DNA from: Firmicutes bacterium UBA4916
Lineage (GTDB): Bacteria; Bacillota; Clostridia; Tissierellales; Tepidimicrobiaceae
Reading direction: 5' to 3'
Assembly: GCA_002398845.1 (NCBI GenBank)
Contig: DHBY01000077.1
Span: 23,451 to 31,143, forward strand
Length of the DNA stretch: 7,693 bases
Part shown: positions 1-5,679 of the stretch, one piece after another
How the letters are laid out: each line of letters opens with the position of its first letter
How positions within the stretch are numbered: position 1 is the first letter of the stretch
Notes under the pieces: model-generated
Seen by the model: the letters and a program-made list of their open reading frames with translations, nothing else
Told to the model about the DNA's origin: nothing
Database searches by the model: none
Program-made: the position numbers and the translations under genes

Positions 1-187
1 TTTAATTGGTTATTCTGCTATGGCTGGAGCTATTGGCGGAGGTGGCCTAGGGGACTTAGCCATTCGTTATGGATTATATCAATTTAAAACGGATATAATG
101 TTGGTTTCAGTTATTATAATAATTTTATTGGTACAAGGTATACAGTATTTAGGAAATAGATTAGCAATTAGTGTAAACAAAAAATAA
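1..187 (+). CDS. metI: Methionine ABC transporter permease, C-terminal part (MetI-like)
   Basis: This is the last 61 codons of a membrane permease, read in frame from base 2 to the TAA at 185-187; the 5' part lies outside the window. The protein would be the integral-membrane channel of the MetNIQ importer, which takes up methionine at the cost of ATP. The visible stretch contains GYSAMAGAIGGGGLGDLAIR followed by a hydrophobic segment rich in Ile and Leu, and a basic tail (NKK). The GYSAM-GA-GGGGLG-AIRYG pattern is what I know from the end of MetI proteins; the last hydrophobic run is the final transmembrane helix. metQ follows after 23 bases, as in metNIQ operons. Which D- or L-methionine analogue it prefers cannot be read from this fragment. 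Confidence 0.88.
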   Translation, partial: LIGYSAMAGAIGGGGLGDLAIRYGLYQFKTDIMLVSVIIIILLVQGIQYLGNRLAISVNKK

Positions 188-196
188 TAATATTTT

Positions 197-204
197 AAGG
201 GGGA
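197..204 (+). promoter_or_regulatory. Ribosome binding site of metQ, supporting a TTG start
   Basis: AAGGGGGA lies 6 bases before the TTG at 211. There is no ATG nearby in frame, and the TTG gives a textbook lipoprotein signal peptide (two Lys, hydrophobic core, LTGC), so TTG is the start. Confidence 0.8.
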
Positions 205-210
205 TTTCAA

Positions 211-1011
211 TTGAAAAAAATTGTTTTATTTATATTAATAACTATTTTATCTTTTTCATTTTTAACTGGCTGCGGCAAAGGAAAAAATGATGAAAATTTA
301 ATTAGAATCGGCGTATCTCCAGAACCTCATAAAAAAATTGTTGAACTTGTTAAAGATGATTTAGAAAAAGAAGGCATAAAGGTTGAAATAATTGAATTTA
401 CCGATTATATAAAGCCTAATCTTGCTTTAAGTGAAGGTGAATTAGATGCAAGCTTCTTTCAACATGAACCTTATATGAATAGTTTTAAAGAAGAAAAAAA
501 TATTGATATAGTTTCTATTGGAGGAGTGCATATTGAACCAATGGGACTTTATTCTTCAAAATATAAATCCATAGATGAAATAAAAGATGGAAGTGAAATC
601 GCCATCCCTAATGATGCCACCAATGGAGGCAGGGCGTTGCTCCTTTTGGAGGAACACGGAATTATTAAATTAAAAGATGGAGTGGACATTTTAGCTACAG
701 AAAATGATATTGTAGAAAATCCTAAAAATCTAAAATTTAGGCCCTTGGAAGCTGCTATACTTCCAAGAGTATTAAATGATGTAGATGGAGCTATAATAAA
801 TGGTAATTATGCTTTAGAAGCAAATCTTGTTCCTACTAAGGATGCTATTCTTCTAGAAGACAAAGACTCGCCTTATGCTAATATAATAGCAATAAGAGGT
901 GGGGAAGAAAATCAAGAAAGATTTAAAAAATTGATGAAGGCTTTACAAAGCGATAAGGTTAAAAAGTTTATTGAAGAAAATTATAAAGGTGGAGTTATAC
1001 CAGCCTTTTAA
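211..1011 (+). CDS. metQ: Methionine-binding lipoprotein MetQ (NlpA family)
   Basis: Extracellular substrate-binding lipoprotein that captures methionine and delivers it to the MetNI membrane complex. The 266-residue product has a lipoprotein signal: MKK, a hydrophobic core, and the lipobox LTGC with Cys21 as the lipidated residue. The NlpA/Lipoprotein_9 domain runs from about residue 30 to the end. Family landmarks are IRIGVSPEPH (31-40), FTDYIKPN (63-70), GELDASFFQHEPYM (76-89), AIPNDATNGGRALLLL (131-146) and INGNYALEA (196-204). Length is normal for the family (about 260-280). It starts with TTG behind a good ribosome binding site and follows metI by 23 bases, so the two are probably cotranscribed. 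No hairpin terminator is visible right after its stop, so transcription may run on into the next small gene. Related NlpA proteins can bind other amino acids or dipeptides, but the metI neighbour favours methionine. Confidence 0.93.
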   Translation: MKKIVLFILITILSFSFLTGCGKGKNDENLIRIGVSPEPHKKIVELVKDDLEKEGIKVEIIEFTDYIKPNLALSEGELDASFFQHEPYMNSFKEEKNIDIVSIGGVHIEPMGLYSSKYKSIDEIKDGSEIAIPNDATNGGRALLLLEEHGIIKLKDGVDILATENDIVENPKNLKFRPLEAAILPRVLNDVDGAIINGNYALEANLVPTKDAILLEDKDSPYANIIAIRGGEENQERFKKLMKALQSDKVKKFIEENYKGGVIPAF

Positions 1012-1088
1012 TTAAAAAATATTATTACCATATTAGTGTAACATATTTTAAAAAATAGCGTAAATAATAGAATAAAGGAGGGCTTTTT

Positions 1089-1286
1089 ATGGACAATAAA
1101 AAATCAAAATCTATCATTAAGACTCCTATAGGCTATCAAATGTACAGAGAACCAAAAAGCAAAGATACTACAACCGATGTATTTTATAAAGTTGAAAAAA
1201 GAATGCATGATACAAATGTTGCAATCCCTACTATAGATGCTATTATTGAAGCTAAAGAGTGGGTAGACGATATTAACAAAATGTAG
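1089..1286 (+). CDS. Small DUF3787-like protein, putative spore-surface protein
   Basis: A 65-residue soluble, charged protein with no signal peptide or membrane segment. The C-terminal part, DTNVAIPTID (41-50) followed by EAKEWVDD (54-61), resembles the core I remember from DUF3787 proteins (pattern xTKVSIPS...ENAKEWVD), a short clostridial family for which the name 'CDIF630_02480 family spore surface protein' is in use. The N-terminal half (Lys-rich, KTPIGYQMYREPKSKD) is not something I recognise. The ribosome binding site AAAGGAGGG (1074-1082) sits 6 bases before the ATG, which makes translation very likely. It lies 77 bases after metQ without an intervening terminator and is closed by the strong hairpin at 1289-1329. 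The family call is from memory of the motif; a profile search would settle it. Confidence 0.65.
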   Translation: MDNKKSKSIIKTPIGYQMYREPKSKDTTTDVFYKVEKRMHDTNVAIPTIDAIIEAKEWVDDINKM

Positions 1287-1288
1287 AA

Positions 1289-1329
1289 TATCAAAAAGCC
1301 TTAGGATAAATTCCTAAGGCTTTTTGATA
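1289..1329. terminator. Bidirectional intrinsic terminator between convergent genes
   Basis: A perfect 18-bp inverted repeat (1289-1306 and 1312-1329) around a 5-base loop TAAAT. The GC-containing core AGCCTTAGGA/TCCTAAGGCT is flanked by AAAAA on the left and TTTTT on the right, so the RNA made in either direction has a stem followed by a U-run. It ends the + strand transcript of the small DUF3787-like gene (stop at 1284-1286) and the - strand transcript of ppsA (stop at 1358-1360). Confidence 0.93.
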
Positions 1330-1357
1330 ATATATTAAAATTATTAATATTCTTCAA

Positions 1358-3718
1358 TTATAAACTTCTTATTTTATTTAATATAATCCTTTGTTCTACT
1401 GTAGCAACCAATCTTCTTGTATAAGCTACTGTATCTGGATTAACACTCATACTGTCTATTCCCTCTTGAACAAGAAATTCTGCAAATTCTGGGTATTGGG
1501 ATGGCCCTTGACCACAGATGGATATAGTCTTTCCATATTTGTGACAAGCTTTTATAAGTATTGAAATTGCCCTTTTAACCGCTTCGTTTCTTTCATCAAA
1601 ATATCCCATATTGTTTAGTATACCAGAATCCCTATCCGCTCCCATTATAAGTTGTGTTAAGTCATTGCTTCCTATACTAAAACCATCTACCATTTGAGCA
1701 AATTCTTCTGCTTCAAATACTACTGATGGTACTTCTGCCATTATCCATATTTTAAAACTATTATTTTGAATAAGCCCTTCCTCTGCCATTATCTGTTTTA
1801 CTTTTTCTAGTTCCCAAGTTGTTCTTACAAATGGAAGCATTGCCCATACATTAGTTAGGCCGTATTCTTCCCTTACCTTTTTCATAGCCCTGCATTCTAG
1901 TCTAAATCCTTCTTCATATTCTGGAGAAATATATCTAGATACGCCTCTCCACCCTATCATTGGATTATTTTCTATAGGTTCTACTTCGTCTCCGCCTTTT
2001 AATCCTCTAAATTCATTGGTTCTAAAATCGCTAAGTCTAACTACAATTGGTTTTGGATATATTTCTTGAGCTACCATCATAATTCCTTCTGACATCTTGT
2101 CTATTAATAGTTGACCTTGACCAGTCTTTACTAAATACATAGGATGAGCACCTATCATATTAGAAAAAATGAATTCAGTTCTCATAAGGCCTATTCCATC
2201 AAATGGCAAGTTCTTATACCTTCCAATTATTGATGGCTCTCCTAAGTTCATGTAAATCTTTGTTGCAGTTATTGGAGCAAATTGATGAATCAAATCTTCA
2301 CTAATATTAGCTTTAGAAGAAATAGTTACTTCCTTTTCTTCTTTTTTCTCCTCTTGAAGAACTTTTCCTTCATATACTACTCCCCTTGTAGCATCTACAG
2401 TTACTTCCATTCCTTCGGTTAAAATTTCGCTAGCTGTTTTGGCTCCAACGATACAAGGTATACCTAATTCCCTAGAAACTATAGCAGCATGACAAGTTCT
2501 TCCGCCTTCATCTGTTACAACTGCAGTTGCCCTTCTCATAGCTGGGACCATATCTGGATTGGTCATTATTGTAACTAATATATCTCCTTCCTCTACTCTG
2601 GATATTTCCGATATATCCTTTATGTTTTTAACCTTACCTGAACTGATTCCTGGCGAAGCTGGAAGCCCTCTAACCAACATCTTTAATTCTTGTTCTTCTT
2701 TTGACACTTTCATTTCCTTTTCTCCCTTTAAAGTTGTTATAGGTCTTGATTGTAATATATATAGCTTTTTAGTGTCCTTATCAAAACCCCATTCTATATC
2801 TTGAAAACTACCATACATCTTTTCAATCTTGATACCATAATTAGCTAATTCTAATATTTCTTCATCACTTAAACATTGCTTGTTAATGTTTTCATATCCT
2901 ATATAATCCCCTACGTTAATTTCAACTGTTCCCACACCATCATCTTTTTTAACTATCATAATGGTTTTTTCTGCAATATGTTTTTCAATTATTTCTTTAT
3001 CGTTTTTATCTACTATATATTCATCTGGAGTTACAGTTCCAGATACAATAGCTTCACCTAATCCCCAGCTTGCATTTATCATCATTTCATTAGTCATATT
3101 ATTTACTGGATTTGCTGTAAACATTACCCCTGACTTTTCGCTATTAACCATCTTTTGAACTACTACAGACAAACTTACATCAAAATGATCAAATCCTTGA
3201 TTTTCTCTGTAGTATATAGCCCGTGCTGTCCAAAGGGATGCCCAACATTTTCTTATATAGTTTAATAATTCTTCTTCGCCGCTAATATGAAGGTAAGTAT
3301 CTTGCTGCCCTGCAAAAGAAGCCTCTGGTAAATCCTCTGCTGTTGCAGAGCTTCTTACAGCTACTCTTAAGTTCTCTACCCCTATACTTTGGTTAAATTC
3401 CCTATAAGCTAGTTTTATTTCTCCAACCAAATCTTCTGGAATTTGTGAAGAGTTAATTAATTCTTGTACTTCTGAGCTAACCTTTTGTAATTCAATAGAG
3501 TCTTCTACATTAAGATTTGAAACTTTTTCCCTTATATTTTCATTTAATTTAGCATGATCAATAAAGTAAGTATAAGCCCCTGCTGTTACACAAAATCCTG
3601 GGGGAACATCTAGTCCCTTTTGAGTAAGTTCTCCTAAATTAGCACCTTTTCCACCAACTATGGGTATATCATTTTTGTCAATTTCATTAAACCACTTGAT
3701 ATATTTAAATTCTCCCAT
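1358..3718 (-). CDS. ppsA: Phosphoenolpyruvate synthase (pyruvate, water dikinase)
   Basis: Converts pyruvate + ATP + H2O to PEP + AMP + phosphate in the cytoplasm, the entry to gluconeogenesis. All three modules are intact in 786 residues (E. coli PpsA is 792). The N-terminal ATP-grasp domain (about 10-330) shows IVGGKGANLGEL (20-31), VRSSATAEDLPEASFAGQQD (121-140), SGVMFTANP (196-204), SWGLGEAIVSGTVTPDEYIV (217-236) and DIEWGF...LYILQSRPITT (307-329). The swivelling phosphohistidine domain carries TDEGGRTCHAAIVSRELGIP (402-421) with catalytic His410. The C-terminal TIM-barrel has GIGLMRTEF (508-516), DGFSIGSNDLTQL (678-690), GADRDSG (693-699) and CGQGPS with Cys735. The Q-D-IEW and CGQGPS variants fit PpsA better than pyruvate phosphate dikinase, which is about 100 residues longer. 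The ATG is preceded by AGGAGGT (3726-3732). It has its own promoter and stands alone in its transcript, ending at the shared hairpin. No ppsR-type regulatory kinase gene is next to it here. Confidence 0.96.
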   Translation of the reverse strand: MGEFKYIKWFNEIDKNDIPIVGGKGANLGELTQKGLDVPPGFCVTAGAYTYFIDHAKLNENIREKVSNLNVEDSIELQKVSSEVQELINSSQIPEDLVGEIKLAYREFNQSIGVENLRVAVRSSATAEDLPEASFAGQQDTYLHISGEEELLNYIRKCWASLWTARAIYYRENQGFDHFDVSLSVVVQKMVNSEKSGVMFTANPVNNMTNEMMINASWGLGEAIVSGTVTPDEYIVDKNDKEIIEKHIAEKTIMIVKKDDGVGTVEINVGDYIGYENINKQCLSDEEILELANYGIKIEKMYGSFQDIEWGFDKDTKKLYILQSRPITTLKGEKEMKVSKEEQELKMLVRGLPASPGISSGKVKNIKDISEISRVEEGDILVTIMTNPDMVPAMRRATAVVTDEGGRTCHAAIVSRELGIPCIVGAKTASEILTEGMEVTVDATRGVVYEGKVLQEEKKEEKEVTISSKANISEDLIHQFAPITATKIYMNLGEPSIIGRYKNLPFDGIGLMRTEFIFSNMIGAHPMYLVKTGQGQLLIDKMSEGIMMVAQEIYPKPIVVRLSDFRTNEFRGLKGGDEVEPIENNPMIGWRGVSRYISPEYEEGFRLECRAMKKVREEYGLTNVWAMLPFVRTTWELEKVKQIMAEEGLIQNNSFKIWIMAEVPSVVFEAEEFAQMVDGFSIGSNDLTQLIMGADRDSGILNNMGYFDERNEAVKRAISILIKACHKYGKTISICGQGPSQYPEFAEFLVQEGIDSMSVNPDTVAYTRRLVATVEQRIILNKIRSL

Positions 3719-3754
3719 TCATTTTACCTCCTATTGTCTTCTTTATATGTATAT

Positions 3755-3783
3755 ATTATAGCACATATATCTTAATGTGCCAT
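3755..3783 (-). promoter_or_regulatory. Sigma-A-type promoter of ppsA with extended -10
   Basis: On the - strand, -35 ATGGCA (3778-3783; 4 of 6 matches to TTGACA), a 17-base spacer and -10 TATAAT (3755-3760; 6 of 6). The -10 is preceded by TGC, giving an extended TGnTATAAT. AT tracts just upstream of the -35 (3787-3812) could serve as an UP element. The predicted transcript start near 3748 gives a leader of about 30 bases containing the ribosome binding site AGGAGGT (3726-3732). Confidence 0.72.
3761..3780. promoter_or_regulatory. Palindrome filling the ppsA promoter spacer, candidate operator
   Basis: GCACAT (3761-3766) and ATGTGC (3775-3780) form an interrupted palindrome of 6+8+6 bases. 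It abuts the -10 hexamer exactly and overlaps the -35 by three bases, a position where a bound dimer would block RNA polymerase. The arms and position are seen in the sequence; repressor binding is inference and the regulator is unknown. With an 8-base loop it is not a convincing RNA hairpin, and it lies upstream of the transcript start. Confidence 0.45.
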
Positions 3784-3800
3784 ACTTTTTAATAAATTTT

Positions 3801-3863
3801 TTAAAAAATTTTAAAGCCCTTATGATTAATATATAGTATAACCTGTCCAACTCTTTTAATCAT
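3801..3863 (-). pseudogene. Possible stump of a VOC/glyoxalase-family gene (20 codons)
   Basis: An ATG at 3861-3863 with a good ribosome binding site (AAAGGGGG, 3873-3880, 9 bases upstream) opens a 20-residue frame starting MIKRVGQVILYIN and ending with TAA at 3801-3803. That opening closely resembles the N-terminus I know from small VOC/glyoxalase-bleomycin-resistance proteins of Firmicutes (MIKRxGQxMLYVN, the first beta strand of the fold). The expected continuation of about 100 residues is absent; the frame runs straight into the AT-rich region upstream of the ppsA promoter. The simplest reading is a gene that lost everything after its first strand. It could instead be a translated micro-peptide, or the likeness could be chance over 13 residues. 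Confidence 0.4.
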
Positions 3864-3865
3864 AA
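3820..3865. repeat. 10-bp perfect inverted repeat between the L,D-transpeptidase gene and ppsA
   Basis: TTATGATTAA (3820-3829) and TTAATCATAA (3856-3865) are perfect inverted copies 26 bases apart. On the - strand transcript the first arm contains the ATG of the 20-codon frame, so a folded stem would hide that start. The AT-rich stem, long loop and distant U-run (3797-3802) make it a poor intrinsic terminator, although no better one is visible after the L,D-transpeptidase gene. Confidence 0.5.
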
Positions 3866-3902
3866 ACTATTTCCCCCTTTATATATTGGTATGAATCCTA
3901 TT

Positions 3903-5261
3903 TTATTTAAACACTATTACTGCCGAATCATTTACATCTAGCCAATCATATAAAAACTTTGCATGGCTTGTATAGTTCCTCACACATTTATGGGATCTAG
4001 GAAAAGTGCCAATGGTGAATAAAAACTCTTTCATACCAGGGTCCACATTTTTTCCATCCTCTTTTATATAATCTACTGGTACACCGTGAATATAGGCTCC
4101 CTGTGCAAATCTTATACCATAAGGGGCATACCCGGCTACATCGTCGCCATTTGGATCCAAATAGTAAAATTTATCTCTTTTTTCTAATACTTTAAATTTA
4201 CCTACTGGTGTTACAAAACTAGCTTTTCCTTCTACCCCTGTAGTAGCTAATCCATAGGAGACCAAAATCCATTTTGCATCTCTTTTTTCAAAAACTCCTT
4301 GATTTTGATTTAAAGCATCTATAACTACAACTTTAGATAAAGTATCTAAATTGTTGTCAAGAGATACATATTTTTTTGGTACCCAATATTTCCCTTCATA
4401 ATCCATTATCTTTACTTTATAATATCCTTTGGTTTCACCTATTATAAACACCATCATTCCATCAGGAACATATCGAAACTCACTTTTATTATTTAAATCA
4501 TAATATAATGGAGCGGATTGATAAGCTTGGGCTCCGTATTTATCTATTCCTTTATTGTTTATTAAAGGCGGTGCACCGTTAACATCTTTATAGTTTGACA
4601 CATATCCATATTTGTTGGAGTTTAATTCCTTTTCAAAACCTGTAATTAAATCCACCATTTTGTCAAATCTAAAGCTCCTCAATTCTCCTGCATTTGATGG
4701 AAGAAATCCATAATAGGGGTTGCCTTCTTTATCACTCCAGACAACGGAATACCATTTGTTGGTACTTCCATCTTTTGTGTATTCGCCTATTACTTCATTT
4801 ATTACCTTTAATTTTTCATAAATATAAGCTTCCCCCATCACATTGGCATCTGCATAGGGTTTGTTATATATATTAACTTTATCTTTAGTAATAAGGATAA
4901 AATCCTTTGGCATAAGATATTTTTTATACATTAAATCTACATCATAGTTCTTGTTTCCTTCTAAATTAAATATTCTATTTACAGCAAGATTAGCTAAATT
5001 CATATTTATATTTAAGTCATTAGGTTTATCTTTTGTAGAGATAATATAATCAAAATTGGCATTATCTAATGCTCTTTGAGTTAATTCATCATCCTCTGCT
5101 ATGCTAACATCATTAATTCTTGGTTCTACATTGTCAGTTAAATTTGGTTTTTTATCACTAAGGTTTTCAACTACATTTGGTTTATTAGAGGTCTTTGGTG
5201 CACAAGATACAGCAAATAACATAAATATAATTATAAATAATGTAGCCTTAAATTTTCCCAA
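3903..5261 (-). CDS. L,D-transpeptidase lipoprotein with SH3b-like domains (YkuD family)
   Basis: A cell-surface enzyme expected to form or remodel 3-3 peptide cross-links, or anchor proteins, in peptidoglycan. I take the TTG at 5259-5261 as start: AAGGAGG (5269-5275) is 7 bases upstream, and it yields a 452-residue product with a clean lipoprotein signal, GKFKATLFIIIFMLFAVSC, lipidated at Cys20. After an Asn/Lys/Asp-rich linker come two SH3b-like segments (about 123-192, with KDKVNIYNKPYADANVMG; and 242-302, with the WVPKKYVSL ending), then a YkuD domain (about 310-452). The active site shows GAYIHGVP with His392 and GTFPRSHKCVRN with His424, Cys426, Arg428 and Asn429. The usual motif is SHGC; here Lys replaces Gly. 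Catalytic His and Cys are kept, so activity is likely. It follows a terminated small gene, and I see no clear promoter in the 50-base gap. No strong terminator follows. Confidence 0.88.
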   Translation of the reverse strand: MGKFKATLFIIIFMLFAVSCAPKTSNKPNVVENLSDKKPNLTDNVEPRINDVSIAEDDELTQRALDNANFDYIISTKDKPNDLNINMNLANLAVNRIFNLEGNKNYDVDLMYKKYLMPKDFILITKDKVNIYNKPYADANVMGEAYIYEKLKVINEVIGEYTKDGSTNKWYSVVWSDKEGNPYYGFLPSNAGELRSFRFDKMVDLITGFEKELNSNKYGYVSNYKDVNGAPPLINNKGIDKYGAQAYQSAPLYYDLNNKSEFRYVPDGMMVFIIGETKGYYKVKIMDYEGKYWVPKKYVSLDNNLDTLSKVVVIDALNQNQGVFEKRDAKWILVSYGLATTGVEGKASFVTPVGKFKVLEKRDKFYYLDPNGDDVAGYAPYGIRFAQGAYIHGVPVDYIKEDGKNVDPGMKEFLFTIGTFPRSHKCVRNYTSHAKFLYDWLDVNDSAVIVFK

Positions 5262-5268
5262 CTTTTTG

Positions 5269-5275
5269 CCTCCTT
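5269..5275 (-). promoter_or_regulatory. Ribosome binding site deciding the TTG start of the L,D-transpeptidase
   Basis: AAGGAGG on the - strand, 7 bases before the TTG at 5259-5261. A longer frame opens at an ATG at 5358-5360, but that would read through the terminator hairpin at 5318-5340 and put 33 residues before the lipoprotein signal. Confidence 0.82.
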
Positions 5276-5313
5276 TTTTAAATTGTGTATTTTTATTATT
5301 CCAATTAAAATAG

Positions 5314-5340
5314 AAAAAATCCCGTAATTTATACGGGATT
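5314..5340 (-). terminator. Intrinsic terminator of the 67-aa protein gene
   Basis: Perfect 9-bp stem AATCCCGTA/TACGGGATT (5318-5326 and 5332-5340) with a 5-base loop. On the - strand it is followed by TTTTTT (5314-5319, partly in the stem). The hairpin overlaps the TAA stop at 5339-5341, so the gene and its terminator are packed together. Confidence 0.88.
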
Positions 5341-5542
5341 AGAAAAGGCCGCAGTTGCAAAATATTATTATAAGTAATAGGAAGAAAAATAGTAATGAAT
5401 CGTCCTCTCTACCAAGCCAGCATTCATTATTAAATAAAAATACTAATAATAAGAAAAAGAACAATAATTCGTCATTCATTTCTCCAAGCATGCCACCTGG
5501 ACCACAATTACCTTTTCCTTGAGCTTTCACTTCTTCTACCAT
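5339..5542 (-). CDS. Small hydrophobic protein with a duplicated LLFFFLLL segment, spore-type
   Basis: A 67-residue protein I cannot assign to a named gene. After a polar head with Gly/Cys (GKGNCGPGG, 9-17) it carries two copies of a hydrophobic unit: DELLFFFLLLVFLFNN (24-39) and DSLLFFFLLLIIIFCN (48-63), joined by a short polar link with Cys41 and Trp42; it ends CNCGLF. Each hydrophobic run is about 12 residues, short for a full transmembrane helix. Clostridia encode many tiny proteins of this look (Gly/Cys head plus D-S-hydrophobic-CNCG tail), often linked to sporulation; that link is an inference here. Translation is well supported by AGGGAGGT (5549-5556), 7 bases before the ATG (GGAGG to ATG). 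It has its own terminator and a possible sigma-K-like promoter, so it is probably a single-gene transcript. Confidence 0.75.
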   Translation of the reverse strand: MVEEVKAQGKGNCGPGGMLGEMNDELLFFFLLLVFLFNNECWLGREDDSLLFFFLLLIIIFCNCGLF

Positions 5543-5572
5543 AAAATTACCTCCCTAATTTAATTCTTATTT

Positions 5573-5600
5573 TATATTATGTAATAAGGTTCTTTAAGGT
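5573..5600 (-). promoter_or_regulatory. Candidate sigma-K-like promoter of the 67-aa protein gene
   Basis: On the - strand, AC (5599-5600), 17 bases, then CATAATATA (5573-5581). This fits the mother-cell sporulation pattern AC-N17-CATAnnnTA as I remember it. The predicted start would give a leader of roughly 25 bases with the ribosome binding site. In such AT-rich DNA a match this loose can be chance. Confidence 0.33.
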
Positions 5601-5602
5601 TA

Positions 5603-5657
5603 CTTTTTTTCATGCCAATTTTTCTAATAAACAATTGGAAATTAGTATGAAAAAAAG
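5603..5657. repeat. Nested inverted repeat between the two small-protein genes
   Basis: Outer arms CTTTTTTTCAT (5603-5613) and ATGAAAAAAAG (5647-5657) are perfect 11-base inverted copies. Inside them CCAATT (5615-5620) and AATTGG (5633-5638) form a second stem. The outer right arm includes the run at 5650-5656 that is the U-tract of the upstream gene's terminator. Confidence 0.55.
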
Positions 5658-5678
5658 CACAGTAGATAATCTACTGTG
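5650..5678 (-). terminator. Intrinsic terminator of the 63-aa protein gene
   Basis: CACAGTAGAT (5658-5667) and ATCTACTGTG (5669-5678) form a stem of 9 bp with a 3-base loop. On the - strand it is followed by a C and then seven T (5650-5656). It begins one base after the TAA stop at 5680-5682. Confidence 0.9.
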
Positions 5679-5679
5679 T

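Noticed and set aside
1042..1050. CATATTTTA as a sporulation promoter of the 65-aa gene
   Set aside because: The only AC upstream is 13 bases away rather than 16-17, and I found no sigma-E-type -35 at proper spacing.
2559..3158. Open frames of 61-81 codons on the + strand
   Set aside because: They lie inside ppsA on the opposite strand, their translations look like low-complexity antisense, and ppsA is a complete well-conserved gene.
3794..3811. 18-base perfect A/T palindrome (AAA, six T, six A, TTT) as a protein-binding site or terminator
   Set aside because: Runs of A and T give self-complementary sequence easily. Its place upstream of the ppsA -35 is better explained as an UP-element-like tract.
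3719..3902. Riboswitch or structured leader upstream of ppsA
   Set aside because: The predicted ppsA leader is only about 30 bases, too short for a riboswitch, and no known aptamer motif is visible.
4694..5313. Two open frames of 60-70 codons on the + strand
   Set aside because: Both are antisense to the L,D-transpeptidase gene, have no convincing ribosome binding site and resemble no protein family.
5262..5360. Longer start (ATG at 5358-5360) for the L,D-transpeptidase
   Set aside because: It would read through the terminator hairpin, overlap the preceding gene's stop, and place 33 residues before a clean lipoprotein signal. The TTG at 5259-5261 has AAGGAGG at the right distance.
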